From Lysobacter sp. (GTDB lineage: Bacteria; Pseudomonadota; Gammaproteobacteria; Xanthomonadales; Xanthomonadaceae): DNA of 64,000 nucleotides. The stretch lies in contig DAHUXS010000003.1 of the NCBI GenBank assembly GCA_027306995.1, positions 62,001 to 126,000 of the forward strand, written 5' to 3'. The position numbers were made by a program, and so were the translations under genes. Positions 37,488-46,212 of the stretch are shown here, in pieces (the first letter of the stretch is position 1; every line of letters starts with the position of its first letter). Under the pieces are notes generated by a model that was not told the DNA's origin, searched no databases, and was given only the letters and a program-made list of their open reading frames with translations.

Positions 37488-37646
37488 ATGCATACCTCGA
37501 TCCTGCCAACCGCGTACGCCCTCAAATCGCTGCGAAAGCCAGCGACGGTGGCACTTGCGCGCGCGTTGCGACGGATTCGCATGAACCCCGAAACGTCGCA
37601 TGCGGGCTTTGCCCCCGATTTCCTGATCAATACCATCACGGCTTGA
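37488..37646 (+). CDS. Possible small basic protein (52 residues)
   Basis: An ATG ORF starts MHTSILPTAYALKSLRKPAT, continues with a basic helix (LARALRRIRM) and ends at a TGA. It has no strong ribosome-binding site and no recognised family. It fills much of the gap before rtcB, but may be spurious. Confidence 0.3.
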   Translation: MHTSILPTAYALKSLRKPATVALARALRRIRMNPETSHAGFAPDFLINTITA

Positions 37647-37750
37647 CGCCTATCCCGTCAGGCCGCGCCTGACGGATCCCCAGCAATCCAGATTCCGTTG
37701 CGGCGCAACCACGCGTGCTTTGCGCGCATTCGCCAACCGGAGTCACGATC

Positions 37751-38947
37751 ATGCCGATCCAGCACGAAATCCACGACCACGCCGTTCCGATCAAGATCTG
37801 GGCGAGCGATCTCGACGAACTCAGCACGCGCCAGTTGGGCAATATCGCCCAGCTTCCCGTCATCCATCACCATGTCGCGGCGATGCCCGATGCCCATACC
37901 GGCATCGGTGCGACCGTGGGTTCGGTGCTGGCGACGCGTGACGCCATCATTCCCGCTGCGGTCGGAGTCGATATCGGTTGCGGGATGATCGCCGCGCGCC
38001 TGTCGTTGGGTGCGAACCAATTGGACGAAGTGGCGTTGAAGAAGGTCTTCAACCAGATCAGTCGCGACGTTCCCGTCGGTCGTGCGCAACACAAGGAGCG
38101 TGATACCCGCGTGCAGGCGGCGCTGTCGTTGCAGCCGGGCTTCGAGCGCATCGTCGAGAAGCATCCGGACGTGATGCGCGCCTTCGGCAGGAGCAGCCAC
38201 TGGGTTCGCCAGTTGGGTTCGCTTGGAAGCGGCAACCACTTCATCGAAGTCTGCCTCGACGAGAGCGGCGACGTGTGGGTGATGTTGCATTCCGGTTCGC
38301 GCGGCATCGGCAATGCGATCGGCAGCTACTTCATCGCCCTTGCCCGCAAGGACATGGAGCAGTTGCAGGCCAACCTGCCGGACCAGGACCTCGCCTATTT
38401 CCCGGAGGGAACCGCGCACTTCGCCGATTACGTCGAAGCGGTGTCGTGGGCGCAGCAGTACGCGGCGCAGAACCGCCGGGAGATGCTCGACATCGTCCTT
38501 GCTGCCTTGCGTCGCCACCTGCCGCCGTTCGAGGTGACGACAGAAGCCGTGAACTGCCATCACAACTATGTCGCGCGCGAGCATCACTACGGCGCCGATG
38601 TCTGGGTGACGCGCAAGGGCGCGATTCGTGCCGGCAAGGGCGAGTTGGGCATCGTTCCGGGAAGCATGGGCACGCGCAGCTACATCGTGCGTGGCCTCGG
38701 CAATCCGGAAAGCTTCGAGTCCAGCGCGCATGGTGCCGGACGCCGCATGAGCCGTACCCAGGCGCGCAAGGAGTTCACCGCGGCCGACATGGCGGCGCAG
38801 ACCGAAGGCGTCATCTGCCGCAAGGATCTCGGCGTGGTGGATGAAATCCCGGGCGCCTACAAGGACATCGACGTGGTGATGGCCAACCAGCGCGATCTCA
38901 CCGAAGTGTTGCACACCCTGAAGCAGGTCATCTGCATCAAGGGTTGA
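37751..38947 (+). CDS. rtcB: RtcB-family RNA ligase
   Basis: The protein has 398 residues. RtcB joins 2',3'-cyclic phosphate or 3'-phosphate RNA ends to 5'-OH ends using GTP and Mn2+, acting in RNA repair. Motifs seen are PDAHTGIGATVGSVLAT, VGVDIGCGMIA with the metal-binding cysteine, LGSGNHFIEVCLD, HSGSRGIGN, VNCHHNYV, and the C-terminal SSAHGAGRRMSR with the guanylylated histidine region. No archease or rtcR gene is adjacent. The ATG at 37751 was chosen over an upstream one because conserved sequence starts there. Confidence 0.93.
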   Translation: MPIQHEIHDHAVPIKIWASDLDELSTRQLGNIAQLPVIHHHVAAMPDAHTGIGATVGSVLATRDAIIPAAVGVDIGCGMIAARLSLGANQLDEVALKKVFNQISRDVPVGRAQHKERDTRVQAALSLQPGFERIVEKHPDVMRAFGRSSHWVRQLGSLGSGNHFIEVCLDESGDVWVMLHSGSRGIGNAIGSYFIALARKDMEQLQANLPDQDLAYFPEGTAHFADYVEAVSWAQQYAAQNRREMLDIVLAALRRHLPPFEVTTEAVNCHHNYVAREHHYGADVWVTRKGAIRAGKGELGIVPGSMGTRSYIVRGLGNPESFESSAHGAGRRMSRTQARKEFTAADMAAQTEGVICRKDLGVVDEIPGAYKDIDVVMANQRDLTEVLHTLKQVICIKG

Positions 38948-38953
38948 TCAAAT

Positions 38954-39030
38954 CTCTCCCGCTGGCGAAAGAGGCCACGCCGCGGGCGTGGACGGACGCG
39001 GTCGCCTGCGTTCGTCTGCCAGCGGGAGAG
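38954..39030. repeat. 77-base nested inverted repeat after rtcB
   Basis: Outer arms CTCTCCCGCTGGC and GCCAGCGGGAGAG are perfect 13-bp complements, enclosing an inner CCACGC/GCGTGG hairpin. It resembles a REP-type palindrome or a structured RNA. It lies between rtcB and the next gene, with no T-run after it. Confidence 0.7.
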
Positions 39031-39056
39031 CACCAATTGAATTGAAGGAGAACGAC

Positions 39057-39482
39057 ATGATCGGACAACAAGCCGATCAGGGAATCGTGGTCGGACAAAC
39101 GATGCTGACGTTCTGGTTGCCGGAACGCATCGATACATTGCTGGGTGCCCATGAGCGTCGTTGCCAGTGCAGCCGCTCCGAAGTGCTGCGCGCGATCCTG
39201 CGTCAGTACCTGTACGGCATCAGTGGCGATCCCGACCAGACACCGGCGTTGTCGCAGCCGACCGTCCAGGTGCGCCGTGGCGAGTGGGGCGGGCGCTTGC
39301 CGCAATTGGGCAAGAACACCGCGCAGGCCAAGTTGTTGGTGCCGAGCCGCTGGTCACGGGACTTGACGGCGTTGGGTGCCGAAGCCGGCGTCACGCGCTC
39401 ACACTTCGCCCGCGAGGTCGTGGTGACGTCCTTGCTTGGCCACGCCTATCTGCCGGCGCGCAATCGCCCGTCTTGCTGCTGA
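39057..39482 (+). CDS. Putative ribbon-helix-helix-like protein
   Basis: The protein has 141 residues. The segment [26 protein letters not shown], continuing [11 protein letters not shown], fits a CopG/MetJ-like ribbon-helix-helix unit (about 17-55). A second similar stretch, [20 protein letters not shown] (about 92-111), may be a duplicated unit, which would make a tandem DNA-binding protein. AAGGAG precedes the start. Its end overlaps the 3' end of dxs on the opposite strand by 37 bases. Function unknown; it may be co-transcribed with rtcB. Confidence 0.6.
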   Translation: MIGQQADQGIVVGQTMLTFWLPERIDTLLGAHERRCQCSRSEVLRAILRQYLYGISGDPDQTPALSQPTVQVRRGEWGGRLPQLGKNTAQAKLLVPSRWSRDLTALGAEAGVTRSHFAREVVVTSLLGHAYLPARNRPSCC

Positions 39483-41350
39483 GGGAAACGCGCTTCGATC
39501 GCCCTGCGGATGCCCGCGGCATCCAGTCCTGCTTCGCTCAGCAGATCCTCGCGGCTGGCGTGATGCTGGAAGGCATCCGGCAATCCCAGGTGCAGGATCG
39601 GCATCGTGATTCCGGCATCCGCCAGCAATTCCGCCACGCCGGAACCGGCGCCGCCGGCGACGACGTTGTCCTCAAGGGTGACGAAAGCGTCGTGTGTCTT
39701 CGCCAGCTCAAGGATGAGCTCGCGATCGAGCGGCTTCACGAAGCGCATGTTGACCACGGTATACCCGGATTCCGCACCGACGGTTAGTGCAGCGGGCACG
39801 ATCGCACCGAACGCCAGCAATGCGATCCGTTGTCCGCGCTGTTTCACTTCGGCCTTGCCGATCGGAAGCGTGGCGAGGCCGGATTGCACGGCGACGCCGG
39901 GACCGGTGCCGCGCGGGTAACGCACGGCTGCTGGTCCGTTGAATTCGAAACCGGTGCTCAGCATCTTGCGACATTCGTCCTCGTCGGACGGCGCCATCAC
40001 CACCATGTTGGGCACGCAGCGCAGGTAGGAGAGATCGAGGTTGCCGGCGTGCGTCGCGCCGTCGGGACCGACCACGCCGCCGCGATCGATCGCGAACAGC
40101 ACGTCGAGATTCTGGATCGCGACGTCATGCACCAGCTGGTCGTAACCGCGCTGCAGGAAGGTCGAGTAGATCGCGACGACCGGCTTCGCGCCTTCGCAGG
40201 CCATGCCCGCCGCCAGCGTCACCGCATGTTGTTCGGCGATGGCGACATCGAAGTAGCGATCGGGATATTCCTTGCTGTAACGCACGAGGCCCGAGCCTTC
40301 GCGCATCGCCGGCGTGATCGCGAGCAGTTTCGGATCGGCCGCCGCCATGTCGCACAGCCAGTCGCCGAAGACATCGGTATAGGTCAGCTTCTTCGCCGCC
40401 GCCGGCTTCGACACCATGCCCTGCTCGGGATCGAACGGCGAGACCGCGTGGTAGCCGATCTGGTCGGCTTCGGCGCGCTCGTAACCCTTGCCCTTGGTCG
40501 TGATGACATGCAGCAGCTGCGGACCCTTGAGGGTCTTGAGGGTGTTCAGCGTGTCGACCAGCGCGTTGACGTCGTGGCCGTCGATGGGACCGGTGTAGTG
40601 GAAACCCATTTCCTCGAACAGCGTGGACGGCACGAACATGCCTTTCCAGTGTTCTTCCCAGCGCTTGACGAAACGCGCAGGCGCCTTGTCCTTGTCGCCC
40701 AGCAATTTCTTGCCGCCTTCGCGGATGGCATTGAGCGTGCGGCTGCCGGTCATGCGGCCAAGCATCTTGGTCAGCCCACCGACCGCTTCGCTGATCGACA
40801 TGCGGTTGTCATTGAGGATCACCAGGATGTCGGGATCCTGGTCCATGCCGCCGGCGTGGTTGAGCGCTTCGTAGGCCATGCCTGCGGTCATCGCGCCATC
40901 GCCGATCACTGCGACCACCTTGCGGTCGTTGCCGGCGTTGCGGTTTGCGATCGCCATGCCGAGCGCGGCGGAAATCGATGTCGAGGAATGGCCGACGCCG
41001 AAGGTGTCGTAGATCGACTCCTCGCGCTTGGGGAACGGCGCGATGCCGTCCTTCTGCTTGACGGTATGGATGGCGTCGCGGCGACCGGTGAGGATCTTGT
41101 GCGGGTAGGCCTGGTGGCCGACGTCCCAGACGATGCGGTCTTCCGGTGTGTCGTACAGGAAGTGCAGCGCGGTGGTGAGTTCGACCACGCCAAGGCCGGC
41201 GCCGAAGTGGCCGCCGGACTTGCCGGCCGATTCGATCAGGTAGGCGCGCAGCTCATCGGCGATGGCGCGCAGTTCGCTTGCATCGAACTTACGGAGGTCG
41301 GCGGGGGAATCGATCCGCGACAGGCGCGGATAACGGTCGGCATCGATCAT
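39446..41350 (-). CDS. dxs: 1-deoxy-D-xylulose-5-phosphate synthase
   Basis: The protein has 634 residues, full length. It condenses pyruvate and glyceraldehyde 3-phosphate in the first step of the MEP isoprenoid pathway, using thiamine diphosphate. The TPP motif [18 protein letters not shown] with a downstream NDN ([16 protein letters not shown]) is present at about 150-190. The transketolase-type pyrimidine domain ([17 protein letters not shown]) and the C-terminal transketolase domain ([17 protein letters not shown]) follow. It is intact. Confidence 0.96.
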   Translation of the reverse strand: MIDADRYPRLSRIDSPADLRKFDASELRAIADELRAYLIESAGKSGGHFGAGLGVVELTTALHFLYDTPEDRIVWDVGHQAYPHKILTGRRDAIHTVKQKDGIAPFPKREESIYDTFGVGHSSTSISAALGMAIANRNAGNDRKVVAVIGDGAMTAGMAYEALNHAGGMDQDPDILVILNDNRMSISEAVGGLTKMLGRMTGSRTLNAIREGGKKLLGDKDKAPARFVKRWEEHWKGMFVPSTLFEEMGFHYTGPIDGHDVNALVDTLNTLKTLKGPQLLHVITTKGKGYERAEADQIGYHAVSPFDPEQGMVSKPAAAKKLTYTDVFGDWLCDMAAADPKLLAITPAMREGSGLVRYSKEYPDRYFDVAIAEQHAVTLAAGMACEGAKPVVAIYSTFLQRGYDQLVHDVAIQNLDVLFAIDRGGVVGPDGATHAGNLDLSYLRCVPNMVVMAPSDEDECRKMLSTGFEFNGPAAVRYPRGTGPGVAVQSGLATLPIGKAEVKQRGQRIALLAFGAIVPAALTVGAESGYTVVNMRFVKPLDRELILELAKTHDAFVTLEDNVVAGGAGSGVAELLADAGITMPILHLGLPDAFQHHASREDLLSEAGLDAAGIRRAIEARFPQQQDGRLRAGR

Positions 41351-41409
41351 TCCGCCATTTTACGACCACGCGGGAAGGCGCGGTGTCGCCGGTGTGAAGC
41401 GGAACGGAA

Positions 41410-42498
41410 TCAGCCGCGCAAGGCGGCGAGAATGCCCGGCGCCGGCACGTTGGCGCCGTCCACGCTGGCGGCTGCGAAACCGGTCGCGAGATTGGCGTTG
41501 ACGAAGTCGGCGACGTCGGTGGCCGGGACACTGGCCGCCACGGCGATTTCCTCGACGGTCGCCGGGCCCTTCATCATCGCGGTGGCGATGCGGAAGTGCT
41601 TGGGGTATTCGCGCTCGGTCTGCGGCCATTTGGTGAGCTGGTAATGGGCGTGCTCGGGCAGGCCGGCCACGACACGGCCATTGCCGGCCAGCAGGCCGGC
41701 CAGCCACACCAGGCGCGTCAACGGCTGCGCCTGGCCCGACTGCCAATCGGCATCGGCGAGCGGGCGCAGTTCGTTTTCGGCCACCGGGGCGTCGAAATAG
41801 GCGATCAGCGGCTTGAGGCCAGTCGGTCCCTGGTATTCGCGGCGACCGGGGTGAATGCGCAATTCGGGGCCATCGCCGCGCTGGAACACGACCGCACCCT
41901 TCAGGGCGCCTGGCGCCAGCCAGTCGGCGAGAGTCGGTTGGTGGACCGGTTCCGGTGCGACATTGACTGCCACCGGTGCCGGCACGGGCGCCGGATGCGG
42001 CGCGCTGACGGCCGCAGCGGGCGAGGGCGGCAGGTGATCCTGCTGCGTCGGCGCGGGGGTGGTGCCGGCCGGCGTTGCCGGCTGCAGCGGAGCGATCTCT
42101 TCAACCACTGGCTGCGCAGCGACGGGTGGTGCAGGGGCAGGCACGGGAGCGGGTGCCGGCTCCGGTTCCACCGCAACGACTTGCGCGCCGCGCTGGTCGG
42201 CGAGCATGCCGAGCAGATTGGCGAATTCAATGTGGTCGAGCGGCTTGGCGAGGCGCGAGTCGGACTGCGTGCGCGTCGCCTGGGTATAACCGATGACATG
42301 CTTGCCGGCGTTGTGGAGCTGCATGAAGCTCATCGGCCCGTACAGGCTGTCCATGTCGACGATGACGAAATCGGCATCGTTGCCCGAGTCCCCCAAATCG
42401 AAACGGTTGCCAGCGGCCTGGTTGGCGGCCTGGAATGCCTCGGTCAACGCGGCCTGCGTTTGGCCATCCATGCCCGTCATGCCCAGCTTCAACTTCAT
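41410..42498 (-). CDS. Proline/alanine-rich two-domain protein of unknown function
   Basis: The protein has 362 residues. The first 100 (KLKLGMTGMDGQTQAALTEA, later DADFVIVDMDSLYG) resemble a receiver-like alpha/beta fold. A long Pro/Ala/Val linker spans about 110-195. The C-terminal part has VVFQRGDGPELRIHPGRREY and a winged-helix-like end (MMKGPATVEEIAVAASVPAT). It may be a signalling adaptor, but no function can be assigned. It lies 60 bases upstream of dxs on the same strand. Confidence 0.6.
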   Translation of the reverse strand: MKLKLGMTGMDGQTQAALTEAFQAANQAAGNRFDLGDSGNDADFVIVDMDSLYGPMSFMQLHNAGKHVIGYTQATRTQSDSRLAKPLDHIEFANLLGMLADQRGAQVVAVEPEPAPAPVPAPAPPVAAQPVVEEIAPLQPATPAGTTPAPTQQDHLPPSPAAAVSAPHPAPVPAPVAVNVAPEPVHQPTLADWLAPGALKGAVVFQRGDGPELRIHPGRREYQGPTGLKPLIAYFDAPVAENELRPLADADWQSGQAQPLTRLVWLAGLLAGNGRVVAGLPEHAHYQLTKWPQTEREYPKHFRIATAMMKGPATVEEIAVAASVPATDVADFVNANLATGFAAASVDGANVPAPGILAALRG

Positions 42499-42576
42499 CG
42501 AACCACCGATACGACCGGAAACCGATGATTCTAGGGGCGTAACGCGCCGATCTACCAGTGTGCGGTTGCCGTTTTG

Positions 42577-43251
42577 TTAATGGCGTGGCGATTTCTTCGG
42601 CAGCTGTGCCTTCAGGAATTCCATCTGGTCGGCAAGAATGTGACGGTTGCTGAGGATCAGGTGCTCGATCCAGCTGGGTCGATAGGGGATGGCCAGCAAC
42701 GGCATTGCGGCTTGCTGTGGTGTGCGGCTGCCCTTGCGCGAATTGCAGCTGACGCAGGCGGTGACCACGTTCTCCCATACATCTCGGCCGCCGCGCGAGA
42801 CCGGCTGCACATGGTCGCGGGTCAGCAGGCTGCGGCTGTAGTTGCTGCCGCAATACATGCACAGGTGCTGGTCGCGGGCGAACAGCGCCGGATTGGTGAG
42901 TGCCGGTGTCGGCATGCCGGGACGGCCGCGGGCGTGGTTGCGGGCAGCGATGATCGGATGGAGCAGCAATTCGCTTTGTTCGCCGGTCAGGCGCGATGTG
43001 CCGCCGTGCAGGGTGATGCAGGGATCGCCCAGGGTCCAGGCAACGGCATCTCGTGCGTAGAGGCAGGCGGCGTCCTGCCAGCTGATCCAGTCGAGGGCCT
43101 GGCCATGCGAATCGAGCGCAAGCAGGCGCACGACGCTTGCGCGCCGGATCTCGGTAACAGGGGATAGGGTGCCCAATGCCGGCTCCGCGTTGGAGGCGGC
43201 CAGTTGCAGACGGCGATGCGTGTGCGCTGGCTCCATACGGGGAGTCAGCAT
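42577..43251 (-). CDS. HNH endonuclease family protein
   Basis: The protein has 224 residues. The HNH domain is near residues 128-172. Zinc-binding CxxC pairs (LCMYCGS and ACVSCNSRKG) flank LTRDHVQPVSRGGRDVWENVVTA written in two parts, LTRDHVQPVSRGG and DVWENVVTA, with His and Asn in the usual places. An N-terminal region (RRASVVRLLALDSHGQALDW) is common to chromosomal HNH proteins of this type. A second ATG at 43236 is possible. The physiological target is unknown; this class is often housekeeping rather than a mobile nuclease. Confidence 0.85.
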   Translation of the reverse strand: MLTPRMEPAHTHRRLQLAASNAEPALGTLSPVTEIRRASVVRLLALDSHGQALDWISWQDAACLYARDAVAWTLGDPCITLHGGTSRLTGEQSELLLHPIIAARNHARGRPGMPTPALTNPALFARDQHLCMYCGSNYSRSLLTRDHVQPVSRGGRDVWENVVTACVSCNSRKGSRTPQQAAMPLLAIPYRPSWIEHLILSNRHILADQMEFLKAQLPKKSPRH

Positions 43252-43287
43252 ATACCTGATTGTTGACGTTTTGTGTACGGCGCCTGT

Positions 43288-45078
43288 TCAGTCCCCGAAC
43301 AGTTCCGCGGGCATCGCCATCAGTGGGGTGGCGCCGGACTCGATCGCCGCCTTGTGCGACAGGGTGCGCGGCAGCATGCGCGCGAAGTAGAAGCGCGCGG
43401 TATCGAGCTTGGCCTGCTTGAAAGCCGCGGTCTGTGCCGATGCATTCGCAGTGGCGACGCTGCGCGCCCACCAGTAGGCCAGCACCACGTAACCCGAATA
43501 GAACAGGTAGTCGGTGCTGGCGGCCCCGAGTTCTTCGGGATTCTGCGCCGCGCGCTGGAGGACGCCGGTGGTCAGTTGCGCCCACTCCGCGGCCTTGGCC
43601 TTGAGCGGGTCGATGAACTCGGCGAGGGCGGCATCGCCTTCGTGCTGTTTCGCGAAGTCTTCGATCATCGCGATGAACAGCTTCAATCCGGCACCTTGCG
43701 TCGATGCGGTCTTGCGGCCGATCAGGTCGAGCGACTGGATGCCGGTGGTGCCTTCGTACAGCGTGGTGATGCGGGCATCGCGCGCGAGCTGTTCCATGCC
43801 GTGTTCGCGAATGTAGCCGTGACCGCCGAAGCACTGCAGCGCGTTGTAGGTGTTCTCGATGCTCCACTCGGTCTGGCAGGCCTTGGCGATCGGCGTCAGG
43901 AAGCCGACCAGCGTTTCCGCTTGCGCGCGTTCGTTCGCATCCTTGGCATGATGCGAGGCATCAAGCAGCGAGTAGGCGTGCAGCGCCATCAGACGGCTGC
44001 CTTCGACCAGCGACTTGATCGACAGCAGCATGCGCCGCACGTCGGGATGGACGATGATCGGATCGGCGGGTTTTTCCGGGAATTTCGCCCCGGACAGCGA
44101 GCGTGTCTGCAGGCGTTCGCGCGCGTAGCGCAAGGCGTTCTGGTAGGCGCGTTCGCTGAGTCCCAGGCCTTGCAGGCCGACGCCGAGGCGCGCGGAATTC
44201 ATCATCACGAACATCGCCTGCAAGCCCTTGTTGGCCTCGCCGACCAGCCAGCCCTGCGCGCCATCGAAGTTCATCACGCAGGTGACGGAGCCGTGGATGC
44301 CCATCTTGTGTTCGATCGAGCCGCAACGCAGCGCATTGCGTTCACCCATCGCGCCGTCCTTGCCGACCTTGAATTTCGGCACCACGAACAGCGAGATGCC
44401 CTTGGGGCCGGGTGGCGCGTCAGGCAGGCGAGCGAGCACGAGATGCACGATGTTCGGAACGAGATCGTGTTCGCCGCAGGTGATGAAGATCTTGGTGCCG
44501 GTGACGGAATAGCTGCCATCGGCATTGGGTTCGGCGCGGGTCTTCAGCAGGCCGAGATCGGTGCCGGCATGCGGTTCGGTCAGGCACATGGTGCCGGTCC
44601 AGCGGCCTTCCACCAACGGACGCAGGAAGGCTTCCTTCTGCCACTCCTCACCGTAGCGGTTGAGCGCTTCCACCGCGCCGTGCGACAGCATCGGGAAGTT
44701 GCCCCAGGCGAGGTTGGCGGCATCCACCATTTCGGTCAGTGCCGCGCCCAGCACTTCGGGCATGCCCTGGCCGCCGTAGTTGGGGTCGTTGGTGAGGCCG
44801 GTCCAACCGCCTTCGACGAACTGGTCGAAGGCCTGCTTGAAGCCGGGAGGCGCGACGACATCGCCGGTTGCGGGATCGAACTTGCAGCCGACCTCGTCGC
44901 CAATGGCGTTGATCGGCGCGAGCGCGGTCTCGGTGAAGCGCGCCGCTTCTTCCAGCACCGCATCGACGATGTCGGGCGTGACTTCGTCGTAACCCAGTGC
45001 GGTGAATTCGCGGTCGACGCCGAGCACGTCGTGGAGGGCGAAGCGCAGGTCGGCGAGGGGAGCTTTGTAGGTACTCAT
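43288..45078 (-). CDS. Acyl-CoA dehydrogenase (long form with C-terminal extension)
   Basis: The protein has 596 residues, the size of the long acyl-CoA dehydrogenase class, which includes DmdC-like enzymes. It oxidises acyl-CoA thioesters to enoyl-CoA using FAD. Core motifs are MCLTEPHAGTDLGLLKTRA (FAD-contacting), SVTGTKIFITCGEHDL, and CFGGHGYIREHGMEQLARD followed by LYEGTTGIQSLDLIGRK. The N-terminus YKAPLADLRFALHDVLGVD and the C-terminal domain are typical of the long form. It appears monocistronic. Confidence 0.92.
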   Translation of the reverse strand: MSTYKAPLADLRFALHDVLGVDREFTALGYDEVTPDIVDAVLEEAARFTETALAPINAIGDEVGCKFDPATGDVVAPPGFKQAFDQFVEGGWTGLTNDPNYGGQGMPEVLGAALTEMVDAANLAWGNFPMLSHGAVEALNRYGEEWQKEAFLRPLVEGRWTGTMCLTEPHAGTDLGLLKTRAEPNADGSYSVTGTKIFITCGEHDLVPNIVHLVLARLPDAPPGPKGISLFVVPKFKVGKDGAMGERNALRCGSIEHKMGIHGSVTCVMNFDGAQGWLVGEANKGLQAMFVMMNSARLGVGLQGLGLSERAYQNALRYARERLQTRSLSGAKFPEKPADPIIVHPDVRRMLLSIKSLVEGSRLMALHAYSLLDASHHAKDANERAQAETLVGFLTPIAKACQTEWSIENTYNALQCFGGHGYIREHGMEQLARDARITTLYEGTTGIQSLDLIGRKTASTQGAGLKLFIAMIEDFAKQHEGDAALAEFIDPLKAKAAEWAQLTTGVLQRAAQNPEELGAASTDYLFYSGYVVLAYWWARSVATANASAQTAAFKQAKLDTARFYFARMLPRTLSHKAAIESGATPLMAMPAELFGD

Positions 45079-45126
45079 GGGCTGGAATCCGGCGGAGTCA
45101 GGTCAAGCATACCCTAGCGTATTGTT

Positions 45127-45642
45127 CTAGCGCAGGACGCCGGGCAGGCCGGGCACCGGGTTGAGCTGGTTCTTGCCGTCGATGGTGTAGCTGCGCTGCT
45201 TGTTGCCCTCGGGCGTCACCTGGACATCGCCCTTCAGCGTGTAGTTGATGCCCTGTCCGGAAGCGAGGACATCGGCCATCACCAAGCGTCCCGCGCCATC
45301 GGGGACATGGCTGATGGTGGCGAGATCGCCGGACTCGCCCGGGATCGACAGCGCGGGGCTGGCCTTGAGATGCCCGGCCGGTTGGCCGTTCACTTCCAGC
45401 GCGAGATCGATCGTGTCGAAACGCATCGCCATGCTGCTGTAGTTCTGCAGGCGCAACTGCACCTGCCAATTGCCGCGTGCGTCCACCGTCAATTGCTGGA
45501 TGCTCGCGGCGGGCTCCGAGACGCGCTTGCCGCCAGAGGAAGAGCAGGCAGCGAGCAACAGCGCCAGGCCGATGACGAGGAGGGCTTTGTAATTGCCCGT
45601 TCCCGGAATGCGTTTCGATACGTGCATGGAAGGCCTTTTCAT
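45127..45642 (-). CDS. LEA14-like (LEA type 2) lipoprotein
   Basis: The protein has 171 residues. A lipobox ends the leader (LALLLAAC). The mature part (QVQLRLQNYSSMAMRFDTID) is typical of the small LEA14/WHy beta-sandwich family, which often binds hydrophobic ligands or envelope components. Its start overlaps the stop of the preceding gene by 4 bases (ATGA), so the two are translationally coupled. An alternative ATG at 45627 exists. Confidence 0.72.
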   Translation of the reverse strand: MKRPSMHVSKRIPGTGNYKALLVIGLALLLAACSSSGGKRVSEPAASIQQLTVDARGNWQVQLRLQNYSSMAMRFDTIDLALEVNGQPAGHLKASPALSIPGESGDLATISHVPDGAGRLVMADVLASGQGINYTLKGDVQVTPEGNKQRSYTIDGKNQLNPVPGLPGVLR

Positions 45643-46073
45643 GGGTAGACGTAGATCGCCAGGGCGTTGCCGTTCTTGCGTGTGGTCGGGATCGAAATGC
45701 CGACCCCGGTGCCGATGCCGACACGCCCGCCACCATAACCGCCGCCGACGGAGACGCCAGTGCCGCCGCCGCTGGTTTCATTGGCGATGCCCTGCAGGAT
45801 GATGCCGTTGGCGCCGAGCTTCGCGGCTTCTTCCTTCAATCGCGCGACGACCTTGTCGGTCTTCTGTTGCGAGGTCATCGCGAACGATTGCGAGCTGATG
45901 GCATCGATGACCGCGATCTGTTCGTAGCGGCCCTGCGGCGGCTCCGAATACAGCTTCACCTGGTCGGGCGAAATGGCCGGGCGCGCCGCACCGGTCAGCA
46001 CGTGCGAAGACGTCGCGCAACCGGCAAGGCCGAGGGCAAGAAGCAGCAGAAAGACCCGCAGGATCGGTTTCAT
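45639..46073 (-). CDS. Small lipoprotein with a glycine-rich segment, unknown
   Basis: The protein has 144 residues. The leader LRVFLLLLALGLAGC ends in a lipobox. The mature part has an alpha/beta segment (YEQIAVIDAISSQSFAM, then VARLKEEAAKLGANGIILQG) and then a Gly-rich strand region. It resembles a widespread family of small envelope lipoproteins in Xanthomonadales, but no function is known. It is coupled to the LEA14-like gene. Confidence 0.68.
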   Translation of the reverse strand: MKPILRVFLLLLALGLAGCATSSHVLTGAARPAISPDQVKLYSEPPQGRYEQIAVIDAISSQSFAMTSQQKTDKVVARLKEEAAKLGANGIILQGIANETSGGGTGVSVGGGYGGGRVGIGTGVGISIPTTRKNGNALAIYVYP

Positions 46074-46212
46074 CGTGTTCTCCCGTCGCCGGCGTTTGCA
46101 GGCGATCGGCGCAAGCCTACGCCAAAACCCGTCTTAACCGTATTGACATGTTGCGCTCTTAGCTTGGTGCGTTCATTCGCGGCACAGCACCGCCAAGTCC
46201 AGGGATCGCTTC

